Source: Larix sibirica (lineage: Eukaryota; Streptophyta; Pinopsida; Pinales; Pinaceae). Taken from it: 11,691 nt of DNA. Below the pieces are notes generated by a model, which ran no database searches, was not told the DNA's origin, and saw nothing but the letters and a program-made list of their open reading frames with translations. Position numbers and translations under genes: made by a program. Where the stretch lies: assembly GCA_004151065.3 (NCBI GenBank), contig NWUY0300014608.1, positions 1 to 11,691 of the forward strand, written 5' to 3'. Below are positions 1 through 7,676 of the stretch, piece after piece. Position 1 is the stretch's first letter. Every line of letters starts with the position of its first letter.

Positions 1-590
1 CTAATCATGAGTAAATTGCACAACTTCACCCTCATTTAGTGGGCATCTATATCATGAGTATGGTGGGGATGAGGTCTTTCATTTAACATGATGAAAGTGG
101 AGCCGAATCATAATTATATTGCACAACCTTACCCTCACCTTAATGAGAATGGGGACCTATATCATGAGTACGAAGGTGATGATAGGGATAGGTGAAGTTG
201 TAAGGTGCAACTCATCGTCATGAAGAAGGATGGGTTAGTAGCGGGAGGAAGTTGCACAATTTTCACCCTCATCTTCACGATGGTGTTAGGACGGTTGGGT
301 TAAGAGGGTACACTTCTATTAAGGGTGAGAAGAGAGGGTTGAAGTAGGGACTTTATTTCACATGCACTTTTATGAGGGTGGTGTTAGAACGGTTGGTAAA
401 AAAGAGGGTACACTTCTATTAAGGGTGAGAAGTAAGAGTTGAAGTAGGGACTTTATTTCAAATGTAATTTTATGAAGGTGATGGTGCGGATGGATAATTT
501 GTATGATGTCACTTTTTGTCACCCACTCCGTGTGAAGTAGGGTATATCTTCATTTTCATAAAGTGGAGGGTGATGTAGGGTTTCTATTTC
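1..590. repeat. Diverged minisatellite-like repeat block
   Basis: The first 590 bases are built from recurring short modules. The motif TTGCACAA followed by a CACCCTCA-like stretch recurs near 17, 119 and 252. The motif GAAGTAGGGACTTTATTTCA occurs at 341 and 441, with weaker echoes at 534 and 572. An 11-base inverted repeat pairs ACAACTTCACC at 20-30 with GGTGAAGTTGT at 191-201. No long open frame spans the block. It may be an old satellite or minisatellite, or the internally repetitive LTR or UTR of the gypsy relic that lies to its right and points towards it. The repeat structure is seen directly; its origin is inference. Confidence 0.65.
282..479. repeat. Two tandem copies of a ~98-100 bp unit
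   Basis: Copy one (282-379) and copy two (380-479) align almost throughout. Both begin GGTGTTAG(G/A)ACGGTTGG, share AGAGGGTACACTTCTATT and AAGGGTGAGAAG, and end near TATGA(G/A)GGTG. Differences are scattered point changes and a 2-base length change, so the duplication is fairly recent compared with the rest of the block. Confidence 0.85.
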
Positions 591-948
591 CCAACATACT
601 CTTATTTTTTTTTGCTCTTTTTTAGGCTCTGCACGGGGAGAAAAAGTGAGCGTGGATGTAGTCCATTGTTGACGATACAATAGAGACCAAATTCCCTCTT
701 CTATGTACGTGACAGTTTAATAAGTTGAAGCGAGCGCATTACTATACAGTGCATAAGTACAGTGAATTTAAACAATTTTCAAATTTCAAATTCTCCTTCA
801 CAATCTTATTGGATCTTAGGTACGATTATTATATTTTTCAACCATTTTTCGTTCACTTTATGTAGTTTATGGCAGGGGCCTTGAACGTGTTTGGGTTACA
901 TTGAGGTTTGAAGGGGAGTCTTCATCATTACGCTCAAGCACGCTTGGA
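591..948. other. No gene seen; possible LTR of the gypsy relic
   Basis: This stretch has T-runs near 604-628 and AT-rich sequence near 770-850 but no recognisable coding frame. Read on the minus strand it lies just downstream of a candidate polypurine tract and of the gypsy integrase tail, which is where a 3' LTR would sit. No second copy was found in the window, so LTR identity cannot be shown. Confidence 0.3.
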
Positions 949-953
949 GTGCA

Positions 954-965
954 CTTTTCCCCCTC
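954..965 (-). other. Candidate polypurine tract of gypsy relic
   Basis: On the minus strand this reads GAGGGGGAAAAG and is followed at once by TGCACTCC. A purine run immediately before a TG dinucleotide is the usual layout where plus-strand priming ends and a 3' LTR begins. It lies about 190 bases beyond the integrase-tail remnant on the same strand, a plausible distance. Without a second LTR for comparison this stays a suggestion. Confidence 0.3.
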
Positions 966-1158
966 ATGTGTGTAGGCTATCTCATAAGGGTATGGATTAT
1001 CTTTAACCCATTGGAAAGAAAATTAGCAGACTAAGCTAGTTCCTCAAGGATTGGGTGTAAAAATTGCAAAAGAAAACATGGGAAGGCCCCAAAAAATACA
1101 CAAAAAAAATCATATCACATAAAAACTAGACAATATCCAGACCATTTTTTAGATAGCC

Positions 1159-1401
1159 CTAGCTGACCACCCAAATCACTTGATAGAGTTGTATGTTTTG
1201 TCGATGGGTGCTCTTCAACGTTGTGTCCATGACTCGATCCACTATAGATTGCTCAATGCAATGAAGGTTTACCTCTATTTTGTCCAAATGCTTTGCAACC
1301 TCTAAGGGGTCCAATGGAGGTGTAAAGTATGGTTGAAGTGATTCCGCATTAAAGATAGGGTGCACATTGAGGAGGAGTGAAAGATTTAATTTAAAATGTT
1401 C
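1159..1401 (-). pseudogene. Ty3/gypsy integrase C-terminal tail (remnant)
   Basis: The frame reads FKLNLSLLLNVHPIFNAESL, followed by QPYFTPPLDPLEVAKHLDKI. Plant Ty3/gypsy polyproteins end their integrase region with a similar pattern: a short 'YKL-LP' strand, then (V/I)HPVFH/N, then a hydrophobic-K/Q-PY stretch. Further on, VDRVMDTTLKSTHRQNIQLY resembles the start of the chromodomain-like segment that follows in many such elements (I-D-R, then a basic strand). The frame closes at 1159 soon after. The first ATG of the open stretch is at 1365, but homology begins upstream of it near 1401, as expected for an internal piece of a polyprotein. The family assignment rests on motif recognition. There is no RT or integrase core nearby, so this is a fragment with no expected function. 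Confidence 0.65.
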
Positions 1402-1582
1402 TCACACATGGTTTAGGTGATGGTGTAAGGCTTGTATCAAAGTGATGCAAGCTTCCTATGAGGACTTGTGAAGTGTTGTTTATACAAGTGCAACCTTTAG
1501 TTCCTTCAATTGTAACTTTGTGATGACATGTAACACTTAGTTCCATGTTAATGGTCCACTTTCCCCTATCTGCGGGCTCTTT

Positions 1583-1933
1583 TGGCATTAGGGCTAAAGC
1601 AAAGTACAAGTCTTCAAAGCAACCAATAACTATTGCCTAGTGTGAGATTCATCATTGTTGTGCCAATGGATTTTATAGGTGTCATGCCATTTGCCCATGT
1701 CTTTCTTTGACTTCCCATTCTTCTTCTTTGCATGCTGCTTGGATTGTTTGTCTTTGAGGTTGGTTATCCTTGCTTTGTCCTTTGTTATCATAGTAAGGGT
1801 TGTCTTTATCCTTCTTTTCTTGTGGTGGATTTCCAACCACGAGCTCTTTCTTACCCTTATGCCAAAAAAAATATTCACTTTTAACAACATAATGGTAAGC
1901 TACTCCTACTGAAGATATGTTCAAAAGCACCAC
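1583..1933 (-). pseudogene. Retrotransposon gag C-terminal remnant
   Basis: Two overlapping minus-strand frames (opening at 1933 and at 1890) together look like one frameshifted gag end. The upstream frame is rich in Lys, Asp, Glu, Gln and Asn (GNPPQEKKDKDNPYYDNKGQ and on). The other frame takes over around 1700-1740 and reads KSKKDMGKWHDTYKIHWHNN, then DESHTRQ. Plant gypsy gag proteins often end with a basic linker and a compact knuckle of the form W-C-D-x-H-K-x(3)-H-x(3)-E-C. Here the Trp, Asp, Lys, one His and Glu are kept, but both Cys and one His are changed (to His, Ser and Tyr), so zinc binding is probably lost. A TAG stop follows, and LLVALK after it matches the usual continuation. 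Moderately sure of gag; certain that it is broken. Confidence 0.5.
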
Positions 1934-2090
1934 TTACGTTTGGATGTATCTGTGTAGGTTGTTTTAGTGTTTGAGAACCAAGAGCTGCTTGGAGTCCTTA
2001 ATACCCAAATTTGTACAGGAGGTATGGAGATGGTGCAATCTAGAATTGTAAGGTCTTTACCCTGCCACAACATTGCGTGTGTCTACATAT

Positions 2091-2112
2091 ATGTGTGTGA
2101 GTGTGTGTGTGT
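2091..2112. repeat. (GT)n microsatellite
   Basis: A nearly perfect GT run of about 22 bases, broken once by GA. It sits at the 3' end of the minus-strand SINE-like unit, where it reads as an (AC)n tail. Confidence 0.85.
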
Positions 2113-2335
2113 CCCCATCGACAAAGAAGGTATCCACGATCCCAATGTGGAGTCGAGACCAAACCTTTCTAACCTACCCTAGAATCACGAGGGCCAAGTT
2201 CACTACCGAGGTCGTATCTTTCTTAAAGGCCAAGAAAAATCCACACTGCTAGCGAAAGCATATAGGCTTTGGTTTTGAACTCGTGATCTCCTAGAGTTGC
2301 AAACTAGAGGAAGCTAGGCAAACTGTTTAGCCTAC
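2110..2335 (-). mobile_element. SINE-like unit with tRNA-type Pol III promoter
   Basis: On the minus strand a B-box-like GTTCAAAAC (2272-2280) fits GWTCRANNC. It is preceded about 54 bases upstream by an A-box-like TAGGCTAAACAG (2323-2334) that is less good. Downstream comes about 150 bases of unrelated body that runs into an (AC)n dinucleotide tail. Tail plus internal Pol III boxes is the layout of a tRNA-derived SINE. The body has no coding frame. The A box differs from TRGYNNARNGG at several places, so it is probably an old, silent copy. It could also be a tRNA-gene fragment of other origin. Confidence 0.4.
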
Positions 2336-2354
2336 AAGAAACTATTGATTAAGT

Positions 2355-2412
2355 CTATATTGGGTGGTTAAGAGGAGTTGTTATCCTCCCTAGCCAAGTT
2401 CAAATTCCTTTT
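2355..2412 (+). repeat. tRNA-like Pol III promoter module (plus strand)
   Basis: GGGTGGTTAAGAGG (2362-2375) resembles the A-box and D-arm of Ser/Leu tRNAs (GAGTGGTTAAGGC). GTTCAAATTC (2398-2407) matches the B-box consensus, with a tRNA-like spacing of about 37 bases. No acceptor stem or anticodon arm could be folded convincingly, so this is not a working tRNA gene. It points away from the minus-strand module that ends only about 25 bases to its left. Confidence 0.4.
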
Positions 2413-2460
2413 GTGACATGTTTGCCTCTCATGGACCAAGTGACGTTATGAAGTAATCAA

Positions 2461-2600
2461 CAATCTCACTCTTGCTTCAGCGCTGACAACTTAACAATAA
2501 GATCACTCTCATTCTCGCTTAATCACTAGCAAGGTACACATGAAGATCACTCTCACTCTTACTTAATTATGGGCAAGCTACTAATGAGATCACCCTAATT
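2461..2600. repeat. Tandem array, ~40-44 bp unit, about 3-4 copies
   Basis: The core (A)GATCACTCTCA-TCT-(C/A)CTTAAT recurs at about 2501, 2545 and 2588 (GATCACCCT in the last), with a weaker copy (AATCTCACTCTTGCTT) at 2462. Spacings of 39, 44 and 43 bases show a diverged tandem array. No coding sense was found. Confidence 0.7.
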
Positions 2601-3060
2601 TAAGAATTTGAAAATGAAATAAAATGTGTCAAAATATTTTAAGCCCAAGGAATTAACTCAATTGATAGTTACCAATAAATATGTTCCATACTAAAAAAAA
2701 TGAATCTCAAATAATTCCAATAAATTCACTTTAACAAGTTTATTTAAATCTACCAACAATTAGGAGGAAACATCCCTAAATTTTCCCACCAAATTTTATA
2801 ACCATGATTCAAAACCAAATTCCTAATTTATCCTACACCTTTTTACCAATTCAAAGCGGAGCTTAGGTATTTATCCTAACTTACTCCTTTTGCTTAAATT
2901 TGGATGCTTTTTAGATTCAACAAACAAATCAACTTAAGTGTTTGAAATAAGCCATGTAAGCAATCCATCCTATTTCCTCTTTCATTAACCTTTCCGGTTT
3001 TCTGCTTCCAATATTTACTTTTTTTTTAAGTAAAAAAATTTACACTACCCTGGAATCAAG
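2601..3060. other. AT-rich intergenic stretch, nothing recognised
   Basis: Mostly A/T with stops in all frames. A run near 3018-3040 (T-run, AAG, then A-run) can fold into a weak AT hairpin. No gene or element was identified. Confidence 0.6.
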
Positions 3061-3144
3061 GTAGCCCAAGCTTCCTCGAATGGACGCCGAGACTTATGAA
3101 CCCCTCCTTCCATATCTACTTTTTCGCACTTCCATGTCTATTTT

Positions 3145-3543
3145 TTGTGCGTTGGAAGTTTACAAGAGACTTCTTGTTTTTTCTTGTTTTATCCCTCTGT
3201 ACTGCTCTGCTATGGGACCAGCCTTTCATTTCTTTGCCTGCCGCCCTGCGTCGTGGAAGTCATTGTCATGTGTCGTATCAGTTATGATATATACGTTGAA
3301 CTGACTTTGTGGTGTTTGATACGGCAAATTCAATGCTACTATAATAATTGTCCCGTGCCAAACATGTCGGACGAAACTTTATACAGGTACAAATCTGACA
3401 TTGCTTCTTTCTTCGTTACTTCCAGCCTAGTTCCAGCCTCCAGGCTCACGCCGATCCATATAGGTAGGGTTGTGAACGGTCACAACATTAAAGTGACATC
3501 TGACATATTCACGTTTACCATCACAATCGCTGACATGACATAA
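3145..3543 (+). other. Longest open frame, unrecognised, probably not a gene
   Basis: This 132-codon frame is the longest in the window, and the local composition is less AT-rich than the flanks. The predicted product begins with Cys- and Phe-rich hydrophobic sequence and shows no motif I recognise. Two shorter overlapping frames open at 3080 and 3096 in other phases, and the opposite strand is also fairly open at 3440-3540, so lower stop density may simply reflect composition. No splice-site pattern, domain or polyadenylation context supports expression. It could be an exon fragment or part of an unrecognised element; a chance frame is more likely. Confidence 0.15.
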
Positions 3544-3639
3544 ATATATAAAATATAAATAAATAATACTATCAACCACAAACACAAACCAATATGGATA
3601 GCACGTCGCATTCAGTTGACTATCTATAACCCTCTTTCA

Positions 3640-3830
3640 CACCAGCAAAAATAAAGTTGCTTTTTCTTTCAAGCCACTTGCCAGGCTTGCGTCCCAACGT
3701 ACGAAACGACAGGCTTGCTCTTGCTTTCAAGTTTCAAGTCACGGACTCACGAGGAACCCGAGTCCGACTGCTCCCTCTCACCAGTAATTTATAAACACAA
3801 CCATTTTCGCATTCCTGAAATTATTCAAAA
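3640..3830 (+). promoter_or_regulatory. Weak promoter-like stretch (TATA-like plus CpG-bearing upstream)
   Basis: Within strongly AT-rich surroundings, 3660-3785 is GC-richer and contains several CG dinucleotides. It holds two copies of AGGCTTGC and an inverted repeat, CGGACTC at 3742-3748 against GAGTCCG at 3760-3766. TTTATAAACAC (about 3788-3798) could act as a TATA element on the plus strand. No convincing coding exon follows, so this is only a promoter-like pattern. Confidence 0.2.
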
Positions 3831-3946
3831 CGATTGGTTTTCCGGCAAATCCGGCGAAGTTTTAGGTGCCAAGGGCATTACAGCATACTAAAACCTTGAA
3901 AAATTCTAAAACGACTTAAAAGCTATTTAACCTATAAAAAGTTTCA

Positions 3947-4018
3947 AAAATATTAAAATATAAATAAAAGAGATAATAGGCCAAAATATTAAAATATGGA
4001 TAAAAGATATAATACGCC
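3947..4018. repeat. Two tandem copies of a 36-bp AT-rich unit
   Basis: Copy one (3947-3982) and copy two (3983-4018) both read AAAATATTAAAATAT, then (A/G)-rich ATAAAAGA and TAATA(G/C)GCC. They differ at only a few positions. Confidence 0.85.
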
Positions 4019-5400
4019 ATCACATTCATTACGGAATCTCTCAGATCATTATTTTTTTATAAATTATAATAAACTATATAGATTAAGCAGATTTTTTTTA
4101 ATTTAAACATTTTAAATGAGGTCATTAAATATAATTGCATCGTTATATTTAATAATCCAAGTTAAAACATTTAACATAAAATGCAAACTTTGTTTATTAT
4201 AAATCATATTAAAAAACAGATCTATGAAAGTGACAAGGAAATCTAAAATAATTTAAAACTCCTCTTTCCTTCAATATTTCTATATACCAATTGAGATAAT
4301 CTAGTAAACATGTTTATGTCTTATTTTTTGTTATAGCTCATGACTTTTCTTTGGAGGTTAAAACTCATGTTAGGGTGGTTTTACATAGAAAATAGAGAGT
4401 TTTTGTCTCTGGAATCTTTGTATAGTTGTTTTTTTTCAACTTATTGAATATCATACAGGTTTTTTCTTCTTAAAAAAATACTAATTAAGATGATCTACTC
4501 ACTTTTAACTCGCTTGGAATATAAGTATCTCATAAGCTTTTCTAAATTTAAAATAACATATAAAATGCCGTATATTTTTTTTTAAACATACGATATAGAG
4601 AGAAAAAAAACTCCATACTTTTCTCAAATATACGATACATATTGTATTGATTATTTCTGAAATTCATATAAAGAGATATTAGTTTACTATAAATTATTAG
4701 GCTTCTCTATTCATATACACTACATCGTAGTCTTGATTTCCCGTGCTTGTTAGCTTTCCTTGATTCCTTCGGAATAGCAGGAAGGTGATTTTTCCGCTGA
4801 AAAAAAAAAAGGTTGTTATTTAAGAGTAAAATGAAACACTTTACTTTTTATGAGATTCTTTTAATTAAAACATGATTATTTTTAATATAATCAAAATAAA
4901 GAGAATAATAATAATGGATAACGACAAGTTTCTTGTTACAATCAATTTAAGATGATCTAAAAAGGAGAAAGAAAACATGGAACTAACATTGCAAAAAATG
5001 GGTTGAAGAGTCAGATGAGGATATAAGTACCCCCAACACTACAAAGAGTTTAATATGCCATATTTTGGTTATTGGTATCTAAACCTTCATTAAACTAAGA
5101 TCACAATGCAATAACATAGGATCTTATCTATGTTTCCAATGGCACCGGGGGAAGTCCACCAAGACGAACTAGTCCTCTAACTCCTATTCCAAACTACATA
5201 AGCCCACTTGTGTGCCTGGAATTAATCCTTTCCCTTTCAAAACAACAACAGAGGAATACATTTGGCATGTGTGGTGTTAGACTATAAATGTGTTCAGTTT
5301 CTATCACCCTCATATATGATCTCATTCAAGGCCTTTGAATGCCCTTCTACATGGTGTTTTGCATGAGCTTGGAATTTAGTTGATTGATAACATATCATTA
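4019..5400. other. Long AT-rich stretch, no gene recognised
   Basis: Homopolymer A and T runs and frequent stops dominate to about 4740. A hairpin-forming segment sits at 4756-4783: TTCCT pairs with AGGAA outside an inner ATTCC-TTC-GGAAT. From about 5000 to 5400 composition is more balanced. Read on the minus strand, that part follows the RNase H remnant and may be its 3' untranslated region, but no further domain is visible. Confidence 0.5.
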
Positions 5401-5417
5401 ATATTTGCAAATTAATA

Positions 5418-5806
5418 CTCAAGGGATAGGATGGAATAAAACCTCCCCCCTATTCCAAAGCTCACATGCTCAGTCTCGATGCACGATTGGCTTAGGTGTC
5501 TATCTAGCAATTGAATTCTCTCATAACATGTTGGAACGAAATGTCCTCAAAATGAGATGCTTCCACCATGATTATGATTATTAGACAAGTTAAAGTGCCA
5601 TCAGATGACAATTATAAAAGAATCCCTAATTACTATGAAGGACGTTACATGATTTGGGTCAAAGAGTCTGATCCCCTGAAGAAGAGCATAAAGCTTAGCT
5701 TAATTATTAGTAGTTATTCCAAGGCCTAATTCTAAATTTCCTTCAAGATCAAGGAAGATCTCCCCTACACCTGCCACCCCTAAAATAACACCTTATTTTC
5801 ACCAAA
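5418..5806 (-). pseudogene. RNase H domain of a retroelement, inactivated
   Basis: The minus strand encodes a nearly complete RNase H fold of about 130 codons, in pieces. First comes a damaged FDG-A-x-KGNPG region near 5806-5780. Then GVAGVGEIFLDLEGNLELGL (from 5780), ITTNN*AKLYALLQGIRLF, and FIVIRDSFIIV (around 5619-5640). After a frameshift near 5550-5570 it continues as FEDISFQHVMREFNC*IDT* and ANRASRLSM. This is the order of the catalytic blocks in plant retroelement RNase H domains: D in FDG, E in TNN-AE, D in GDS, and D in the R-x-x-N-x-x-AD-x-x-AN tail. The glutamate codon is now a stop (5700-5702), the FDG Asp is disrupted and GDS has become RDS. The gene is dead. It most likely comes from a LINE or from a gypsy element with an acquired RNase H; no RT was found next to it. 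Confidence 0.75.
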
Positions 5807-5829
5807 TATTGTAAGTACCTTTTTTGTGA

Positions 5830-6640
5830 CATTTTTTATACCCCTGGTATGTTGCCCCCAATATTTGGCATATGCTTGCAACATATACTCCAGAAAATGT
5901 TGTTTGTCATATGTTACTTAATCTCTGAGTCAAGATCGTCAAACTTGTTCCTTGGGAATCATCATCCTATGTCAATTTGAGACCCCTCTATGAAATATAT
6001 GGTCATTTTCATTTCTTGTTCAAAGTTTTTTGTGGTTCATTGAAAATATACTATAAGATATACATACGAGAAATGTATCACCCCACTACTTCATGAGATA
6101 TTTCACTTCCAACAAAATCTCATGAAGACATATCTCCTCACATTGCTAACTAATGGCTCAGTACCTCATACTTCCAACCTCTTATGTTTTCAATTAAGAA
6201 AGAAGCCAATACTCCAATACTAACATTTTCAAACTATGTAGGCTTCTAGCAACATCTCTTACTTCCAACCTCTTAATGCCTTCAATCAAAAAATAAAGTG
6301 TAACTTACTAAAGACCCATATAGCTTCAAGAAGGAAAGATGAAATACTTTGAATGAAATGTCAGAATATCTCACAAGTATAGAACTACTTAAAACAAAAA
6401 TATTCAATTTCAAACTCTTTGCAAAATGCCTTCATTATATAAATGGTGTCATCTTCCAACAATGTTCAAATACCATCATTAATTCCAAATCCTTCAAGTG
6501 AAAACTCCTCTATTCAAAATCTCATAATGATATTCATTCTTCATAAGGAAGCATTTCAATCTTTAGAGTTAAGGTTGGATGACTTTATTGTAATTTTAAG
6601 TACCCATATTCCACCCAACTCCATACCTTGAAATTTTAAT
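5830..6640. other. No gene seen; weak 91-bp direct repeat
   Basis: No coding domain was recognised on either strand. CTTCCAACCTCTTA occurs at 6171 and again at 6262, each followed by a similar TTCAAT(T/C)A context, which suggests an old duplication of about 91 bases. A 62-codon frame at 6443-6631 is Ser/Asn/Ile-rich without motifs; it could be part of a retroelement linker but cannot be assigned. Confidence 0.4.
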
Positions 6641-6643
6641 GAC

Positions 6644-6681
6644 TTTAACAACCCCACATTAGTTTAACAACCCCACATTAG
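6644..6681. repeat. Exact 19-bp tandem duplication
   Basis: TTTAACAACCCCACATTAG occurs twice with no gap and no mismatch (6644-6662 and 6663-6681). A perfect repeat in otherwise decayed sequence implies recent slippage, or possibly an assembly duplication. Confidence 0.95.
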
Positions 6682-6822
6682 TGTTAGAATTTTAAGTTCA
6701 ATTTGAACATTTTACCTATTTTGAATTTTGAATTTTTTTTAAATGTGGGGGATATGTAGAGAAAATTGTCAAACATTGTCAACCCATGAATTTTATAAAT
6801 TAAAAAACACCCATCACTCATT

Positions 6823-6890
6823 TTCTCCTTATAGATGGTGGACTCTTATTTAATATAACATAAGAAACAAGAGTGTGTTTATAAGGAGAA
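6823..6890. repeat. Nested inverted repeat (11-bp outer stem)
   Basis: TTCTCCTTATA (6823-6833) pairs exactly with TATAAGGAGAA (6880-6890). Inside it ACTCTT pairs with AAGAGT, and CTTAT with ATAAG. The transcript would fold into an interrupted hairpin of about 68 bases. Confidence 0.8.
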
Positions 6891-7200
6891 CACACACATA
6901 TATAGTTAAATTTTAAATCAATTTATTAACAAAAGAGTAAGTTGACTAGAAGAAGGAGAAGTTGAAACTTTAAATATTGGGCATCCAAGATTTGAGTACT
7001 AAGAGTGGAAGGGAGCAAAGTGTTAGGATTATAAGACACTTAGAAGTTAGTTTAAATCAACTTGATATAACATGTATCTTTAGGTACAGTGTGTTTCTTT
7101 AGTATCCACTTGTACTTATGTAATCTTATGGTCACAATATGTTCTAGACATAGAGTGATCCAATGGTTCATCTTATCCTCGATACTAATGGATATATATT

Positions 7201-7260
7201 GGTCCATGATCTCTATTTAAAGAGCATNTGGATTTATGATCTCTATTTAAAGAGCATGGA
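7201..7260. repeat. 30-bp tandem duplication containing an N
   Basis: Two adjacent 30-base units share an identical 22-base core at 7206-7227 and 7236-7257 (ATGATCTC ... AAAGAGCAT). A degenerate third start (GGTTCATTGTCTC) follows at about 7261. The ambiguous base at 7228 lies directly after the first core. Each core contains CTCT ... AGAG arms around TTTAA. Confidence 0.9.
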
Positions 7261-7386
7261 GGTTCATTGTCTCAATGATTGATTGTGAGAAACTCATATG
7301 TAAATAATTTTCCTGTGGATTGTTTCCCTCTTCGATATTTTTAAGCATGTAAAAACTCAGTTGATTGATCTATGATCTCTTTGTGT

Positions 7387-7398
7387 GAGCAATTGCTC
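7387..7398. repeat. 12-bp perfect palindrome
   Basis: GAGCAATTGCTC is its own reverse complement. It lies within the candidate LTR; it may be incidental or a dimeric factor site. Confidence 0.6.
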
Positions 7399-7467
7399 AA
7401 AGTGTTCGACCTTTGTAAATATCATGTGTCAGTCGAACAAAAAGTGTGTCTCGCAATAAGAAAAAAT

Positions 7468-7676
7468 GATTTTAAATGGTTTTTTTTAATAAATGGTTCT
7501 TACAATTAATTAATAATATTATATTTTCATTTTAATGTCTTTGGATTTCTACATTGCAATGTTCACATAGGAAAAAAAACTATTTCTAGATTATTTTAAA
7601 TGTTTTTTAATATAATTGATTTGATTAATTTTTACAACTAATTAAAAAAATTAATTTCATTTTTATTGTCTTTGCA
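7468..7676. repeat. Diverged AT-rich direct repeat, ~125-130 bp apart
   Basis: 7468-7545 and 7593-7676 share the order TTTTAAATG, T-run with AAT, TTACAA(T/C)TAATTAA, TTTCATTTT, and TGTCTTTG. The order is kept but spacing varies. Low complexity lowers confidence. Confidence 0.4.

Larger units (their letters stand above)
954..1933 (-). mobile_element. Collapsed Ty3/gypsy retrotransposon remnant
   Basis: Reading the minus strand from 1933 downwards gives a gag end, then about 170 bases of unassigned sequence, then the C-terminal tail of integrase, then a candidate polypurine tract. In a complete Ty3/gypsy element, protease, reverse transcriptase, RNase H and the integrase core (several kilobases) would lie between gag and the integrase tail. 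Here they are missing, so the element has suffered a very large internal deletion or is a non-autonomous derivative. Element ends and target-site duplications were not identified, so the boundaries given are those of the recognisable parts. Confidence 0.6.
6741..7453 (+). mobile_element. Candidate LTR preceded by a polypurine tract
   Basis: GTGGGGGA at 6745-6752 is a typical plant retrotransposon polypurine tract. It is followed after two bases by TGTAGAGAAAATTGTC (from 6755), which looks like a copia-type LTR start. A plausible end is GTGTGTCTCGCA at about 7442-7453, giving a length near 700. TATA-like elements lie at about 6791 and inside the 30-bp repeat near 7214. No primer-binding site follows the proposed end, as expected for a 3' LTR, and no second copy exists in the window. 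No pol sequence precedes it, so it would be a truncated 3' end or solo LTR. Confidence 0.35.

Noticed and set aside
1391-1609. 72-codon minus-strand frame between gag and integrase remnants
   Set aside because: It lies where a gag-to-protease linker might be, but no protease D(T/S)G motif or other landmark could be found, so no product is assigned.
2355-2412. A functional tRNA gene
   Set aside because: A- and B-box-like sequences are present but no cloverleaf with acceptor stem and anticodon arm could be drawn.
2461-2600. CRISPR-like array
   Set aside because: The repeats are diverged and contiguous, without unique spacers, and the genome is eukaryotic in character.
4756-4783. Intrinsic terminator (hairpin followed by T-run)
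   Set aside because: The hairpin and nearby T-run resemble a bacterial terminator, but every other signal points to plant nuclear DNA, where this has no such role.
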